Below are positions 31,617 through 42,697 of a stretch of DNA of 64,000 nucleotides, piece after piece (the first letter of the stretch is position 1; each line of letters starts with the position of its first letter). Under the pieces are notes generated by a model that worked only from the letters and a program-made list of their open reading frames with translations, was not told where the DNA came from and did not search any database. The DNA lies in contig JAULBX010031370.1 in assembly GCA_032358255.1 (NCBI GenBank), forward strand, positions 62,001-126,000, given 5' to 3'. The DNA is from Heterotrichella gracilis (lineage: Eukaryota; Sar; Xanthophyceae; Tribonematales; Xanthonemataceae). The position numbers and the translations under genes were made by a program.

Positions 31617-34160
31617 ATGCCAGTGTTCCGCATCGCCGCAGCGCTGCCTCTGTTCCCCCCACACTCAGCCACACCACCAACGCTCCTGGGAGCAACCCAC
31701 AGCAAGGGACGGCGGACCCCACAAGGTGCGACCCTGGCAAGGGTGGTAACACAAGGACATGAACCTCTACATACTTTACAGTGGACCGCTCACCTGTGCA
31801 TTAATTGGCGTCACCACATATGTGGGGAAGCTTCCCCTCTGTGTCCGCCCAGCTGTCAGCATGCAGAGCACATCCTGCCACTGGATGTCTGTTCACCAGC
31901 CCGGGTTGATGGTAGGGTTTTGGGGGTTAGGTGCAGGGTTTGCCACAACTGCAAATATCCCCCCTGTATACCTTGCCCCATGTCCACCTCGTGCACATGG
32001 GCTGAGGTCTGCGCACCATGCAAACAACTTGATCACCATTGACCTTGATCACCATCAATCCCCTTGCCCCAGGCGCCATGAGGGCACACCCAGTGCCCCT
32101 CACCACCAGGCGCACGCCACCACACACCCGCACCACCACCACCACCCGCGCACACCCACCAGGCGCTGAGCACCCTCTTGGCAGTTCCTGAAGAGCATGT
32201 GGGCAGCTCTGCTGCCTACCTAGCGGGCTACAAGGTACGCACGCCATCACGCCTCCCCAAACCTAAACTCAAAACCCTAAACCCCACACCCAAGATGCAA
32301 CACCCTTCCTAACAAGCTACAAGGTACGCACGCCACGCCACCTCCCCCACACCCTCAGCACAAAACCCTAAACCCTAAACCCTAAACCCTAATCATTCCA
32401 TATGCAAAGTGGCGGGCTTTTTCCATGAGCCGCGCTGATAACCAAGTGAGGCCCGGGGATTTGGCCACATTTAATTTTGGGAGGCAGCGCGTGAGGACCT
32501 GTGTCCCATGGGTCTAAGCCTAGGTGCATTGTTGTTGGACCTCGTCAGGATAGCTGGCCCAATCCCCCTACCCATGGGCCCTCACGTCATGTTAGCACAC
32601 CCTCCTAGAACGGCCAGCGGTACCAACACAGTGTCCACCAAGACTTCCCGCTATATCTATTGTTTAAAATATGACGGCTGGGAATGCCTTTCTGCTTGCT
32701 AAAAGCTTGTATCTATTGTCGTACAGGTAATGCCTTGGATTCAACCCCCTGCGGCATACCCGCTGGAACTGCAGGAGGGACCAAGCTGAAGTAGAATCCC
32801 CTGGACTTACAATTAAGTTGGATAAATTGAACAAATGGTCCTTTTCCTTAAATTATACCCCCTGGAACTGCAGGCTGGCCAGGCAGCATTGGCAAGCACA
32901 ACGGGAGCACAGGTACGCACTGGGGGATTGATGCCCTAACAAGGGTCTCTGCGCATTTGCAGCTGCCTCACGTGCACCATGCGCGGCGTCTATATGTACC
33001 GGACGAGGCACAAAGCCACTTTTCAATATTTTTTTTGTTTTTGTTTCTCTGATTACTGTACTTTGTGCAGGTTGGCCCTCGTCAAATTGAGCCCCCAACT
33101 GCTATTTCAAATTGATGTCTTGGCTTGGGTATACTATGTAGGCAGTTTTGGTTTGAATCATCAATACTAGCAATCCTGGACAGCTTGAACCTGGCTTCCA
33201 TGTGCAGCATGGCAAGTTATTGTATTACCGTATACGGTATCCTGATTTCATCTTCGTTTTCACTAAATTACTAACAGTTGATTTATCTATTTATTTACAC
33301 TGTGCAGGTCGCGCCTGACTCCCTTGTGAGCAGTGCTTTGAAGGCGCTGGTGTGGCCCGTGTTCTCAATAGGCGTCGCGCTGGGGATTGGGCAGCTGTTT
33401 GGACTCACTTTCCTTCAGGAGGTGAGTGAGGATGATCATTGCACTGTATTCATTTGAGAACGGGGTGGAAAAAGGAAAGGAATTTTAAGGATGAGGTGGG
33501 GTTAGACTGGGTTAGACTGTCAGTGCATCCCACTGCATGGTAGAGTGCATGGGACCTTGCTGGACTGCTGCATTGATGGCCATGATTATAAATGATTAAT
33601 TATTGATCAATTATTTGTGATGATAGTGACAGTGGGCAAGGCTGCTGGCAAGCATACACATTGGCGTATACGCCACAGCGTTGGACGGTTCGGTGGCACG
33701 CTGCAATGCCATGCACTTTTGGAAATGCTCATGAGCCATCGGCCGCAAAATTTTATGCAACGCTTCTTTTTTATTCAGAATCTTAAAGCAGCTGATGGCA
33801 TGTGGTGCAGAAGTATGGAACCCTCTCCACTTACAATACATTCGGTAAAATACACCTCTAATGGGTATTTATTAAATAAATACCCATTAGCAACTGTTCT
33901 GCTACACTGGACCTCCAAGTGTCCCTACAACTTGAGAAATTTCATGTGTGCTGATGAACCAGGCGCTGAACCCTAAACCCTAAACCTTACACAATTACCC
34001 AAACCAACTCTAAAACCTCCGTGTTGCACAGCTACAATGGGTGTTCTGTTTTTGCGGGTGGCTGCTTGGTGGATTTCAAACTGGGGGCGTGGAGTTTGCG
34101 GTCAAGTGTTGCATCTGCTTTGCGTATGAGCGCCTGTGGGCAGCCATGAAGCTCAAGTGA
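31617..34160 (+). CDS. DUF2061 membrane protein, copy A
   Basis: Five exons (31617-31725, 32185-32234, 32874-32912, 33308-33421, 34032-34160) give 146 residues in closed phase. The first 36 residues look like an organelle transit peptide. The DUF2061 core follows: SLVSSALKALVWPVFSIGVA in exon 4 and GVEFAVKCCICFAYERLW in exon 5, matching the family's SLLKALTWR and HERxW ends around two hydrophobic helices. DUF2061 proteins are small membrane proteins of unknown function, common in bacteria. For exon 2 I use the acceptor ending at 32184, because the site equivalent to copy B (after 32072) would put the rest out of frame. RNA evidence would settle this. In exon 5 the copy has a longer hydrophobic segment than copy B. 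Confidence 0.68.
32362..32392 (+). repeat. Interstitial telomere-type repeat (AACCCTA)n
   Basis: Four consecutive AACCCTA-type units lie in DUF2061-A intron 2, one of the longest runs in the window. Confidence 0.9.
33858..33890. repeat. Perfect 16-bp palindrome in DUF2061-A intron 4
   Basis: The 16 bases at 33858-33873 are the exact reverse complement of 33875-33890, with one base between. The aligned intron of copy B has only the right-hand acccatt-gcaactg part, so the left arm was gained in copy A or lost in copy B. It could form a strong hairpin in the pre-mRNA. Confidence 0.85.
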
Positions 34161-34238
34161 TCAGAATTGATCACACCTGGTCATCGGTGATCACGGGTGA
34201 TCAGTGACCTGCTCATCCAGACCAACCAGCAACAGCGC

Positions 34239-34740
34239 AAAACCCTAGCCAAGGGTCCGAATCGCACACAGCTTGGCAGGCAGCTGGGCCCGAAAGCGCC
34301 GCCCAGAATCCACCCCCCCCCAGGCGCCGCCCACCACGACATCCGAAGCCCCAACATCTCCTCTTTTTGAGTAGCGCACCCGCTTATCCAGCCACTCCAG
34401 CCAGCGCGACAGCTGAAAGCCCTCCCAAAACCCTAGCCTAGGGTCCGGGTTGCACGCAGTTCGGCAGCCTAGCTAGGCAGCCTAGGCAGTTGGGCCCGCA
34501 GGCTCCGCCCAGAGTCCACCGCTTAGGCGCCACCCACCACCACTGCCACTGCCACGGCCACCACCACCGCCTTGCAGACCCAACATCTCTCTCCTCTTTC
34601 GAGTAGCGCACCCGCTCATCCAGCCACTCCAGATCCGGCGACAGAAGCCCTTACAAAAAAACTAGCCTAGGGTCTGGGTCACACCCAGCTCGGCAGGCAG
34701 CTTGGCTTGCATGCTCTGCCCAAAGTCCACCGGCCCACAC
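34239..34740 (-). repeat. Three tandem relic copies of the LRR-gene 3' end
   Basis: Segments at about 34239-34420, 34424-34642 and 34648-34740 each repeat the end of the LRR gene's last exon (compare 38236-38416). Shared blocks are aaccctagcc-agggtc, cacacagct-ggcaggcagct, gggcccgcaggctccgccca, and cgagtagcgcacccgct-atccagccactcca. They lie just 3' of DUF2061-A, as the real LRR end lies just 3' of DUF2061-B. The third copy is fused to the start of the right duplication unit. Confidence 0.85.
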
Positions 34741-35100
34741 CTGCCCTGCCCTATATAGCGCCCCAGCGGCCCGCCCTGCACCGCGCTTTCCAGTGCTGCA
34801 TACTGCGCCTCCTCCACAGCTGCGGTGGCTGCAGCTTGAGGCAACGGGGTAGTAAACTGGCGGAAACCCTGGCCTAGGGTAGCGGCGGAGGGTGGCTGCC
34901 GCCATCAGCTGCTGCTGCTATGGCTGGAGGTGGTGGCGGTGGTGGCGGCGGTTGTGGTACTGGGCGCGCGGGCCAGATGGGCGATGCTGGTACGAGGAGG
35001 TTCGACAGAGGGTTTTGATGCACATCCAGAGGTGGCTGGTCGTGGCGCTGGGGTTGTGGTGGCTTGGGGTGCGGCGCTGGTATGCACCATATGCATGCAT
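34735..35100 (-). pseudogene. Relic of POP4 exon 1
   Basis: Minus-strand sequence resembles POP4 exon 1: SKPS-PPRTS, PSTTTAAT, then PQAAATAAVEEAQYAAL-SAV and GPLGRY. A stop interrupts the frame in the Ser-rich part and no POP4 domain follows. It is the left edge of the right duplication unit and is cut off from any POP4 body. Confidence 0.6.
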
Positions 35101-36105
35101 GTTGGGTTGTGCAGCGCGAAATTTATCGATCAGTGGAGGCGATATGCGCGTGTCTCAACTAAAAATTGGCAAGAATTTCAGCCCCTCTATTTTTCTACCG
35201 CGAGTGCCCACGGGAACCCCTTGTTGCGCGCCCAAGCTGGTGTCTTGCCCAGCAAGCCTGCACGGGAATGGCGAGCCTCGCCAAGGAGAGTCTACATTGC
35301 ATGCAGTGGTCTAAAGACCAAAAGACGCTCCAAGCGTCGATACGACGTGCTGATTTGCTGCAGATCTGCGACTTTTGCCCATACATGCCGTGCGATGTCT
35401 ACCGAAAACCCCACCACAAGGCTGAGTGGTTCAGCTCTCTGAAGCCTGTTACTTACTTGTGTACCAGATGCAGAACACTGCGGTGTAAAATGTCACACAA
35501 GGCACGTCAGCCCCCAGTCTACCTGCTTCTTAGTGTTGGTGCACCGGAGAAATATGCATGCATGTGCACACACTCCGCTGCCTGGTGCACAGGCATTGGA
35601 CAGTGCGTGCACCTGGGCATTAAGAGGGCACGTCACGCATCGTGTAAGCTGTGCTTGGGACAACTGCTTGGAATCCTATGCAAAATCCTGCCTTATGCTC
35701 ACAGCTTGCAGCACCGTGGCGTGGCATTCACGTTAACCCCCAGCACCACCTAGCCACACAGTAACGAGGGTGCGCCCACCAGCCACTGAACCTTTGCCTG
35801 CACACGGTTTCCAACAAAGGCTGCCACAAATTCTACTGCAGTGCATCACGCAACCAAACGTTAGTGTGTATTGGTGCCTGTGCATGGATGCATATTCTGC
35901 AGTTGCGCCAGGGCATGCTATTAGCTCAATAAAAAGTAGACGCTTGCCCTGCCAGCTGCTACTTCCAAAAACTGTCTACTTGACAAGCTCTAGAGTTTAG
36001 CGTATTCTACCAACACTGGCTGGACAGCCGGCGGCAGAGGTTCCCACCCAATACACAGCAGGCACAACCCTCCCCAAAGTGTTTACCCTAGCCTACGGCA
36101 CCATC
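35101..36105. promoter_or_regulatory. Upstream region of DUF2061 copy B
   Basis: Duplicated counterpart of 30633-31616. Apart from similarity to that region and TGCATGCA palindromes I see no gene in it. Confidence 0.4.
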
Positions 36106-38172
36106 ATGCCAGCGTTACACACCGCCGCAGTGCTGAGGCCACTGTCTCCCCCACACTCCACCACGCCATCATGGTTGGGACTGACTCACAGCAAGGGATG
36201 GCGGTCCCCGCAAGGTGCGCTGCTGGAAGGGGCCACATCAAAGAATAAAAACCCTAAACCCTAAACAGTAGACCTCACACCTGTGCAATAGTTTGGCGCC
36301 ACCACATGTGGGCAGGCTTCCGCTTTGTGTCCATGCATTTGTCGGCATGCAATGCCCTTCCCGCCACTGGTGTCTGTTCACCAGCCCCGGGGTGTTGGTA
36401 GGGGTTTAGGGGTTTAGGCTCAGGGTTTGGCGCGACTGCATCCATCGCCCTACCTTGCCCCAAGCCTACCTTCATGCAAAATGGCTTGACTGAGGTTTTG
36501 GCACTCTTCAAACACCTTCTCCTCACTAACCTTGATCATCATCAACCCCCTTGCCCCTGCCAATCCTTATCCCAGGCCCCATCAGGACACACCCAGTGCC
36601 CCTCACAACCAGGCGGCCGCTACAATCACGCACCATCACCACCTGCGCACACCCACCATCTGCTGAGCACCCCCTGGCCGTTTCTGAAGAGCATGTGGGC
36701 TGCTCTGCTGCCTACCTAGCGGGCTACAAGGTACGCACACCATAGTGATCCCCAACACCCTAGGGCGCATGCAACACCCTTCCACGCATCCACCCAACCC
36801 CCACCAAACAACGGCTGGAAATGCCTGTCTGTTTGATTGTTTGTATCTATTGCCATGAAGGTAGTATTGTGGATCCAACAGTCAACTCCTTAAACCATAC
36901 CCGCTGGAACTGCAGGCAGGCCAGGCAGCACTGGCAAGCGCGGAAGGTGTGGCAAGCACAGCGGGAGCACAGGTAGGGATTTTGGTGCATTGATGCCCTA
37001 ACAAGGGTTTCCGTGCAGCTAATTTGCAATGCGCCTCTTGTGCTGCATGCGCACCTTTCTCGTGAATGGGACGAGGCATACAGCCACAGTCCAATATATT
37101 AATAAAAAACACGTCCCTTGTGCAGGTTGACCCCGCCAATTCAAGCCGCCGACTCATTCTTTATGTTGATGTTTTGCTTTTGTAGGCAATTTTTGTGTCA
37201 TTAATAAATACCATTAATATTGATCGCTTCTTTCAGGTTGACGTCCAACTTGGACCAGTTGAGCCTGAGTTCCATGTGCACAGGGCGGTGAATTATTGTA
37301 TTATGTATTTAATTATTTACTCATTTAGTTATTTATTTACACTGTGCAGGTTGAGGCTGACTCCCTAGTGCGCAGCGCGTTGAAGGCCCTGGTGTGGCGC
37401 ATGTTCTCGTCAGGTGTCACGGTGGGGGTTGCGCTGCTGTTCTTTGGGGACAAGGTGGAGGTGAGTGGGGATTGCACTGCTCCTCTGTGGGGACCAGGTG
37501 GAAAAAGGAAAGGAAAGAAAAGAATGGGGTGGGATGAGTGCATGCTTAGGGTGCATGTACAGTGCTGGACAGTGCGGTGGCAGTCTGCAGCAAATGCCAT
37601 GCATCCATGAATGGTGGGTCATCGTCGCCCAAATCCATGCAGCGTCTCTCCAGTTACGATTTATTTGACTTTGCATTACACTAAAACCCATTTGCAACTG
37701 CCGTGTTAAACTGGATAACCTCCATGCAGGTGAAGCGGCGCCTACAATTGAACCCTAAACCCTACACACTAAATCTAAACTCAACTCAGAAACCTCCATG
37801 GGCGCATATCAGCCAGGCACTGAGCCCTAAACCCCACAAACTAAACCCTAAACCCAACTTGAAAACCTCCATCTGTGCAGGTGAACCAGGCTCTGAACCC
37901 TAAACCCTAAACCCTACACACTAAACCCTAAACCCAACTTGAAAACCTCCATCTGTGCAGGTCAGCCAGGGACTAAGCCCTAAACCCTTCATGAACAGGG
38001 TCTAAACAGTAATTACTAAACCCATCTAAACCCTAAACCCTAAACCCAACTAAAAAACCCTCCATGTTCGCAGTTGAATCAAGCGCTGGCATTTGGGGGC
38101 GTGGAGTTCATTATCAAATACTGCATCTACTTTGCGCATGAGCGCCTGTGGGCAACAATCAAGCTCAAGTGA
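36106..38172 (+). CDS. DUF2061 membrane protein, copy B
   Basis: Five exons (36106-36214, 36576-36730, 36916-36972, 37350-37460, 38074-38172) give 176 residues in closed phase. The order is a 36-residue transit-like N terminus, a variable linker ending AAYLAGYK, a short AGQAALASA exon, then DUF2061: SLVRSALKALVWRMFSSGVT in exon 4 and FGGVEFIIKYCIYFAHERLW in exon 5. This copy keeps the family hallmarks ALVWR and HERLW better than copy A. The product is likely a small plastid or mitochondrial membrane protein of unknown function. The stop lies only 72 bases from the stop of the convergent LRR gene. Intron 4 holds several decoy copies of the exon 5 acceptor. Confidence 0.75.
37718..38050 (+). 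repeat. Array of decoy 3' splice sites with telomere-type spacers
   Basis: Four degenerate copies of the exon 5 acceptor and first codons occur before the real one at 38055-38090. Each has acctccat, then a gcag-like or related end, then gt-a-ccaggc-ctg (at about 37718, 37792, 37863 and 37942). They are separated by runs of AACCCTA units (for example 37896-37915 and 38027-38048). DUF2061-A has one such copy (gaaccaggcgctgaaccct at about 33956). Confidence 0.8.
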
Positions 38173-38244
38173 TCAGAAACCCGGCAATCGCGAGTAATAA
38201 ATGATCCAGACACTCCAGGGACAGCGGCGAGGCCTCCCAAAACC

Positions 38245-41200
38245 CTAACCTAGGGTCCGGGTTGCACACAGCTCGGCAGGCAGCTGGGCCCGCAGGCTCC
38301 GCCCAGAGTCCACAGCCCCCCATGCGCCGCCGCCGCCACCGCCACCCCCCCGGAGCCCCAACATCTCGTCTTTCGAGTATCGCACCCGCTCATCCAGCCA
38401 ATCCAGCTCTGGCGACAGCGCAGTGCCCCGCCCAGAGACCCTCCCAAATCCCTTGCCATCCCCTCCAAAACCCTTGCCGGACCCCGGGCTAGGGTTGGGC
38501 GACCTGCCCTGGCGGGACCTGCTGACCTGGCGGCTGATGGCCTCAGCGGTGACACGTGGCGAGCTCCCGTTGGCCGGCGAGCCCATGCTGGCAATCGAGT
38601 CGTCTTCTGTGAAATACGTCCCCGATGGAATAGCCCGGGCCGCTGTCCCCGGGGATTTTTTCGCGCCCCTTTTCCCCCCTGGCTGCTCCAGGGCCGGGAC
38701 GATGAGGGCGTCGTCCAGGGTTAGGGTTTCCAGGCTAGGGTTTGCGGCGAGCAGGGCCTGTGTGCCCCGTGCGCTGAGCGCCCAGCACTGGCGGAGCGTT
38801 AGGGTTTGGAGGAGGGTGAGGTTGGCCAGGGAAAGGGCGTCTGCATCGGTGAGCATGCAGCCCACCAGGGATAGCGAGTGCAGGCTGGGGATCTGGAAAA
38901 GGGAACCAGGGCGGGAGCAGTGAGGCAGGGTGCCTGAGGGTGCAATTGCAGTGTGCTAGGGTGAGCATGGCCATGCACGACAGAATGTTGCCTCCTGGAG
39001 GACCAATAGATAGGGACAATATATAGGAACAACAGAATGTAGTCTCAAAGAGATCTACACAGCAATTGCATGTTGCACACATGTGGCAGGTGCTGATTCA
39101 AGATCTAGCCGATCCACAAACACAATAGGTTAAACCACCAGCTAGGACACAGTGCACCATGACAACTAGCTGCAAATTTCGAATAGTATAGGAACACATG
39201 TAACATTCATCGCCCACCTGTGCGAGTGCCTTGCATCCCCTGCTGCTGATGTGTTTGCTCCCCACGCGCAGCACCCGCAGCATCGGCATCATCTGCTTCA
39301 ATGCCACACACCCATCATCGCAAAATTTGGTCCCCAATAGGGACAGATCCGCAATCTGCAGCCCCGCGTTTCCTCCCCGTTCCTTTTGTCCACCCGCATA
39401 TTTCCCCCCCTGTCCCCACTGTTCGACCAGGGTGTGCAGGGCTTCCCCAGTGACAGGTGTCGAGCTGAGGTCGAGGGCTGTGAGGTGTGGTAGTGAAACC
39501 AGAAAGGGGAGGTGGTCATCCAGCACCTGCGCCACATTACAATTATATTTACGAAACATTATACATACTACTTTGTTGAGGAGAGGTGGTGATCTGCTAC
39601 CTTTGTAGCATACAGTGTTACCATGGGAAGAGATACACGCACAAATCTGCGAGCTGCTGTCGTGTGCCTTCACCGGGAGCAGCTGCTGACCTATGGTGGT
39701 CCCGACCCTAGAAGAATTTTACTGCGTCAAACTTCCACAAATATTTCCACGCACCACGCACATACAATTGGTAACACCAGCAAGTTCCTGGTTAACATCC
39801 GGTGACAAGCTTGCAATAAATGTGCCATTTGCATTCCTCACCTGCGTCCCTAACAGGTTGAGGCTGCGCAGGCATGTGAGGTGCACCACCACATGGGTCC
39901 ACGCGGGTGGGTGGGGGGTGGGGGTGGCTGTGCGTGTGCCCCCCACCAGCAGCTTGGTCAGGGAGGTGAGGGAGGAAAGGAGGTGTAGGGTGTCCCCGTC
40001 CACTGTGGCGCCTGTGGGTGTAAATACTTTTCAAGGTGAATTGCCACTCTTGTCATACTATAATGTGGAATCGCAGGTGTGTGAACATGCTTGGCTGAGC
40101 GGCAGCTTCCATACTGCGGGAACAGCAGCAGTGTTTCATTTAAGAACTAAGTTAGGCCACTGCCATGACCGCCCGCACCTGTTAGGTCCAATCGCTGCAG
40201 CAGGCTCAACCCTTGTAGGGTTTCCAAGCTGCCCACCTGGCAATCCGACAGGTCCAAACCACGTAGGGTGCCGGCGGTACCCTGCATTAGGGTTTCCAGC
40301 AGCTGCCGCCCTGCCCACCCCTCAAATTGCACCCCCGGCAGCTTGAGGGTCCTCAGATGTGGCAGATGTGGGACTGGGAGGGGGGAAGTCTGGTGGGCCC
40401 CCAATATGCAGCGGCCCATGTGGAGGTGGTGGAGGGAGGGGATGGGGGGCGGGAGAGTCACACCTGCAAGTGGTGGGGGTGTGATGAAATCTGGTAAGGT
40501 TCGGTGAGGTGCTTGATAGGGTTTGGTGAGCGTGTGGGGAGGGTTTGGGAGGCTCACGGCTGCGGTAGGTGGGGTTCGGTGAGGGTACGTATGTCATTCG
40601 TAATCTAACAAGGCGTGTGCACACACGTCCCATCCCTGTCAAATTGAATCCCCAAATCCCATCCCTTTCAGATTGAGTCCCCAAATCGGAGTGCTCAAAG
40701 TGGTGGGCTTCCTCGGTACTGCACGGACCTCAATTACGCCAACAACACCTCACCAACGGTATACCCTTGTGCGTATACCACTTCACACCGGAAATAAACC
40801 ACCCACCTGTCCATGCCACATTGAGGGACTCCAGCTGAGTCAGCCCCGCCAGCCGTTCCAACCCCCTGTCCCCCACCCCTGCCCCCCACAGCTCCAGCCT
40901 GGTGAGACCCGTGAGGGCGCCAAGGGGGGCGCAGCACTCATCGGATGTGGGGAGGCCCCCCATGTCCAGGGAGCGGAGGGTGGTGAGGGTGGAGAGGAAG
41001 GAGGCGGTGGGGGGGCGCATGCCGGTCTCTGGGGGGAACGGGGGGTTGCATTAGGGCGTGTACAAGGTATGTCAAGGGATCGGGAGTGCGTGAGTGCAGG
41101 GGTGTGATGGAGTGTGTGCAGTCAGTCACGTCGACCTAGCTAATGTGCCAATAGGTGCTAAATGGCCAGAGAAAATATTCCCCCAGGCCCATTTCATCCA

Positions 41201-42697
41201 AATTTATTATATATTTATCTGTTCATCCACACACAATAATGCCTGCCGGCCTCCCCTCTCTTGGCCCAGATATACCTGCAACCCCCCATTATCACTCAAA
41301 CCCACATCACCACACACCCACATCGCTACCGCCACCACCACCACCCACCTGCAATATCCAGCGATGTGAGGGCGGTCAGGGGCTGCAGATGGGCCGCCGC
41401 CTCCGGCCCCAGCCCCCCGCACCCCCTCAGGCTCAGCGAATGCAGGCTGGCAGCCACACCCACCAGGTGCGCCAAGCTGTCGCCCCTCAGCCGCGCACAG
41501 CCGGTCAGCTGGAGGTGTCGGAGGTGGCTGGGGAGATGGGTGGGGGGTGGGGGGTGGGTTGGACAGGCAACAGGTCGCAAGGACTGGGGTGTGGGCAGAC
41601 GGTGGGGGATAAAGCGTGTGGGCTCGCAATCTTTGGGTATGCAGAATCAAGTGGGCTGCAGGTTTCAAAGTGCAGGGATGTTGGTGGTGGTGGTTGGTGG
41701 TGGGGTGGGTGACAGTGAAACGGCCAGAGTGGCACATTTAACCCTAATCAAACCCTAACCAACCTTACCTGAAGGACCCCAGGTATGACAACCATGCCGC
41801 CCCTGACCCCACGCCATATCCCCCTGTCAGGCGCACATCGGTCACGCTCCACTGGAACAACTCAAGCTGAGGTGGGGCAATCCGGTTGGCAGCCAGCAGG
41901 CGGTCCAGGATGGTGTTGGCAGCCTCCTCGGGCAGGTACTGTGGGCAAGGGGTTAGGGTTAGGGTTTAAATTGTGGGGTTTGGGGTTTAGGATTTAAATT
42001 GTGGGGTCAGGGTGTGCTAGCAGGCGGTCCAGGATGGTGCTGGCCGTCTCCAGGTACTGTGGGCAAGGTTTAGGGTTTAGGGTCTCGGGTCTAGGGTGTG
42101 TTCAGGTGGTGTGGCAATGGGGAACAGTCTATATAGGTACACAAAGTTGAGGAGGTACCTATCCAGGGTTCCCCTTTGAGACCAACGACCACCAACACAC
42201 CTCGTTACTGCAACAGGTTACCATGCACCATTGCTAGCCACCACACACACTGCTTAGCTACAGCATTGCATGTATGGTAAAAGCATGTGGTTGAGGGTGG
42301 AGGTTGTACGCACCGCCAGGTGCCGCCGTTGCACCCTCCATGCCTCCCCCGCCAGCACCGCCTGCACAGGCACACCACCTGTCGACCACCTTCCCTACCC
42401 TAGAGCACTCATCCCGAACACGACAGGCATGAACTCAGATCGCACGGATGCAAGCTTCCAAGGTCGCATACAGTTGCTTTTGTTGTTAGTGGTGCGTCTG
42501 GGAGGGCGCTTGGGGCGCCACATGCATGCATGCCCTTGCCCAGCATTTTGCACGCACGCGGCATGGGCCATATATGCATGCATACGGCAGACCTGGCCCG
42601 TGCACCTTTGGCATTCATGAAAGCATACTGGCACACGTGTACGCACCTCAATAGACAGGGACAGTAGTGTCGGGACGCCAACGCCTTGGCCAGACAT
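38245..42697 (-). CDS. Leucine-rich-repeat protein
   Basis: Nine exons (42647-42697, 42314-42361, 41769-41938, 41349-41527, 40807-41028, 40179-40463, 39842-40011, 39218-39526, 38245-38892) give 693 residues with closed phase. After a 90-residue N-terminal region (PEEAANTILDRLLAANRI, an F-box-like or LRR-cap position) come about 15 LRRs from residue 90 to 530. Examples are LRHLQLTGCARL, LHSLSLRGCGGLG, LTSLDIAG, LRSLDMGGLP and LTALDLSSTPVTG. They resemble the AMN1/cysteine-containing LRR type. The C-terminal 150 residues are Ser/Gly-rich with a poly-Gly run and likely disordered. The partner is unknown. The acceptor side of exon 3 is duplicated in intron 2, and the 3' end is copied at 34239-34740. 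Confidence 0.82.
41998..42075 (-). repeat. Intronic copy of the 5' edge of LRR exon 3
   Basis: agcaggcggtccaggatggtg and ccaggtactgtgggcaagg occur at the real exon edge (41895-41950) and again at about 42018-42068. The two are separated by GGGTTTAGG-type repeats, and the copy is itself followed by tttagggtttaggg. Confidence 0.85.

Larger units (their letters stand above)
30291..34160 (+). repeat. Segmental duplication, left unit
   Basis: This unit and 34735-38172 share the same order: a POP4 exon 1 segment (minus), a 1 kb upstream region, the DUF2061 first exon and the downstream DUF2061 exons. Matching landmarks include gcggccc-gcctgca at 30312/34757, ccgcgagt-gccacg-aaccccttg at 30728/35199 and atcatgccag at 31614/36103. 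Many substitutions and indels show that the event is not recent. Confidence 0.85.
34735..38172 (+). repeat. Segmental duplication, right unit
   Basis: Counterpart of 30291-34160, with the same landmarks in the same order. It ends next to the intact LRR gene, so this arrangement (DUF2061 followed by convergent LRR gene) looks ancestral for the right side, and POP4-DUF2061 for the left side. Confidence 0.85.

Noticed and set aside
32362-32392. Telomere-type runs as a true chromosome end
   Set aside because: The runs are short, scattered and in introns of intact genes on both sides, so this is internal chromosomal DNA.
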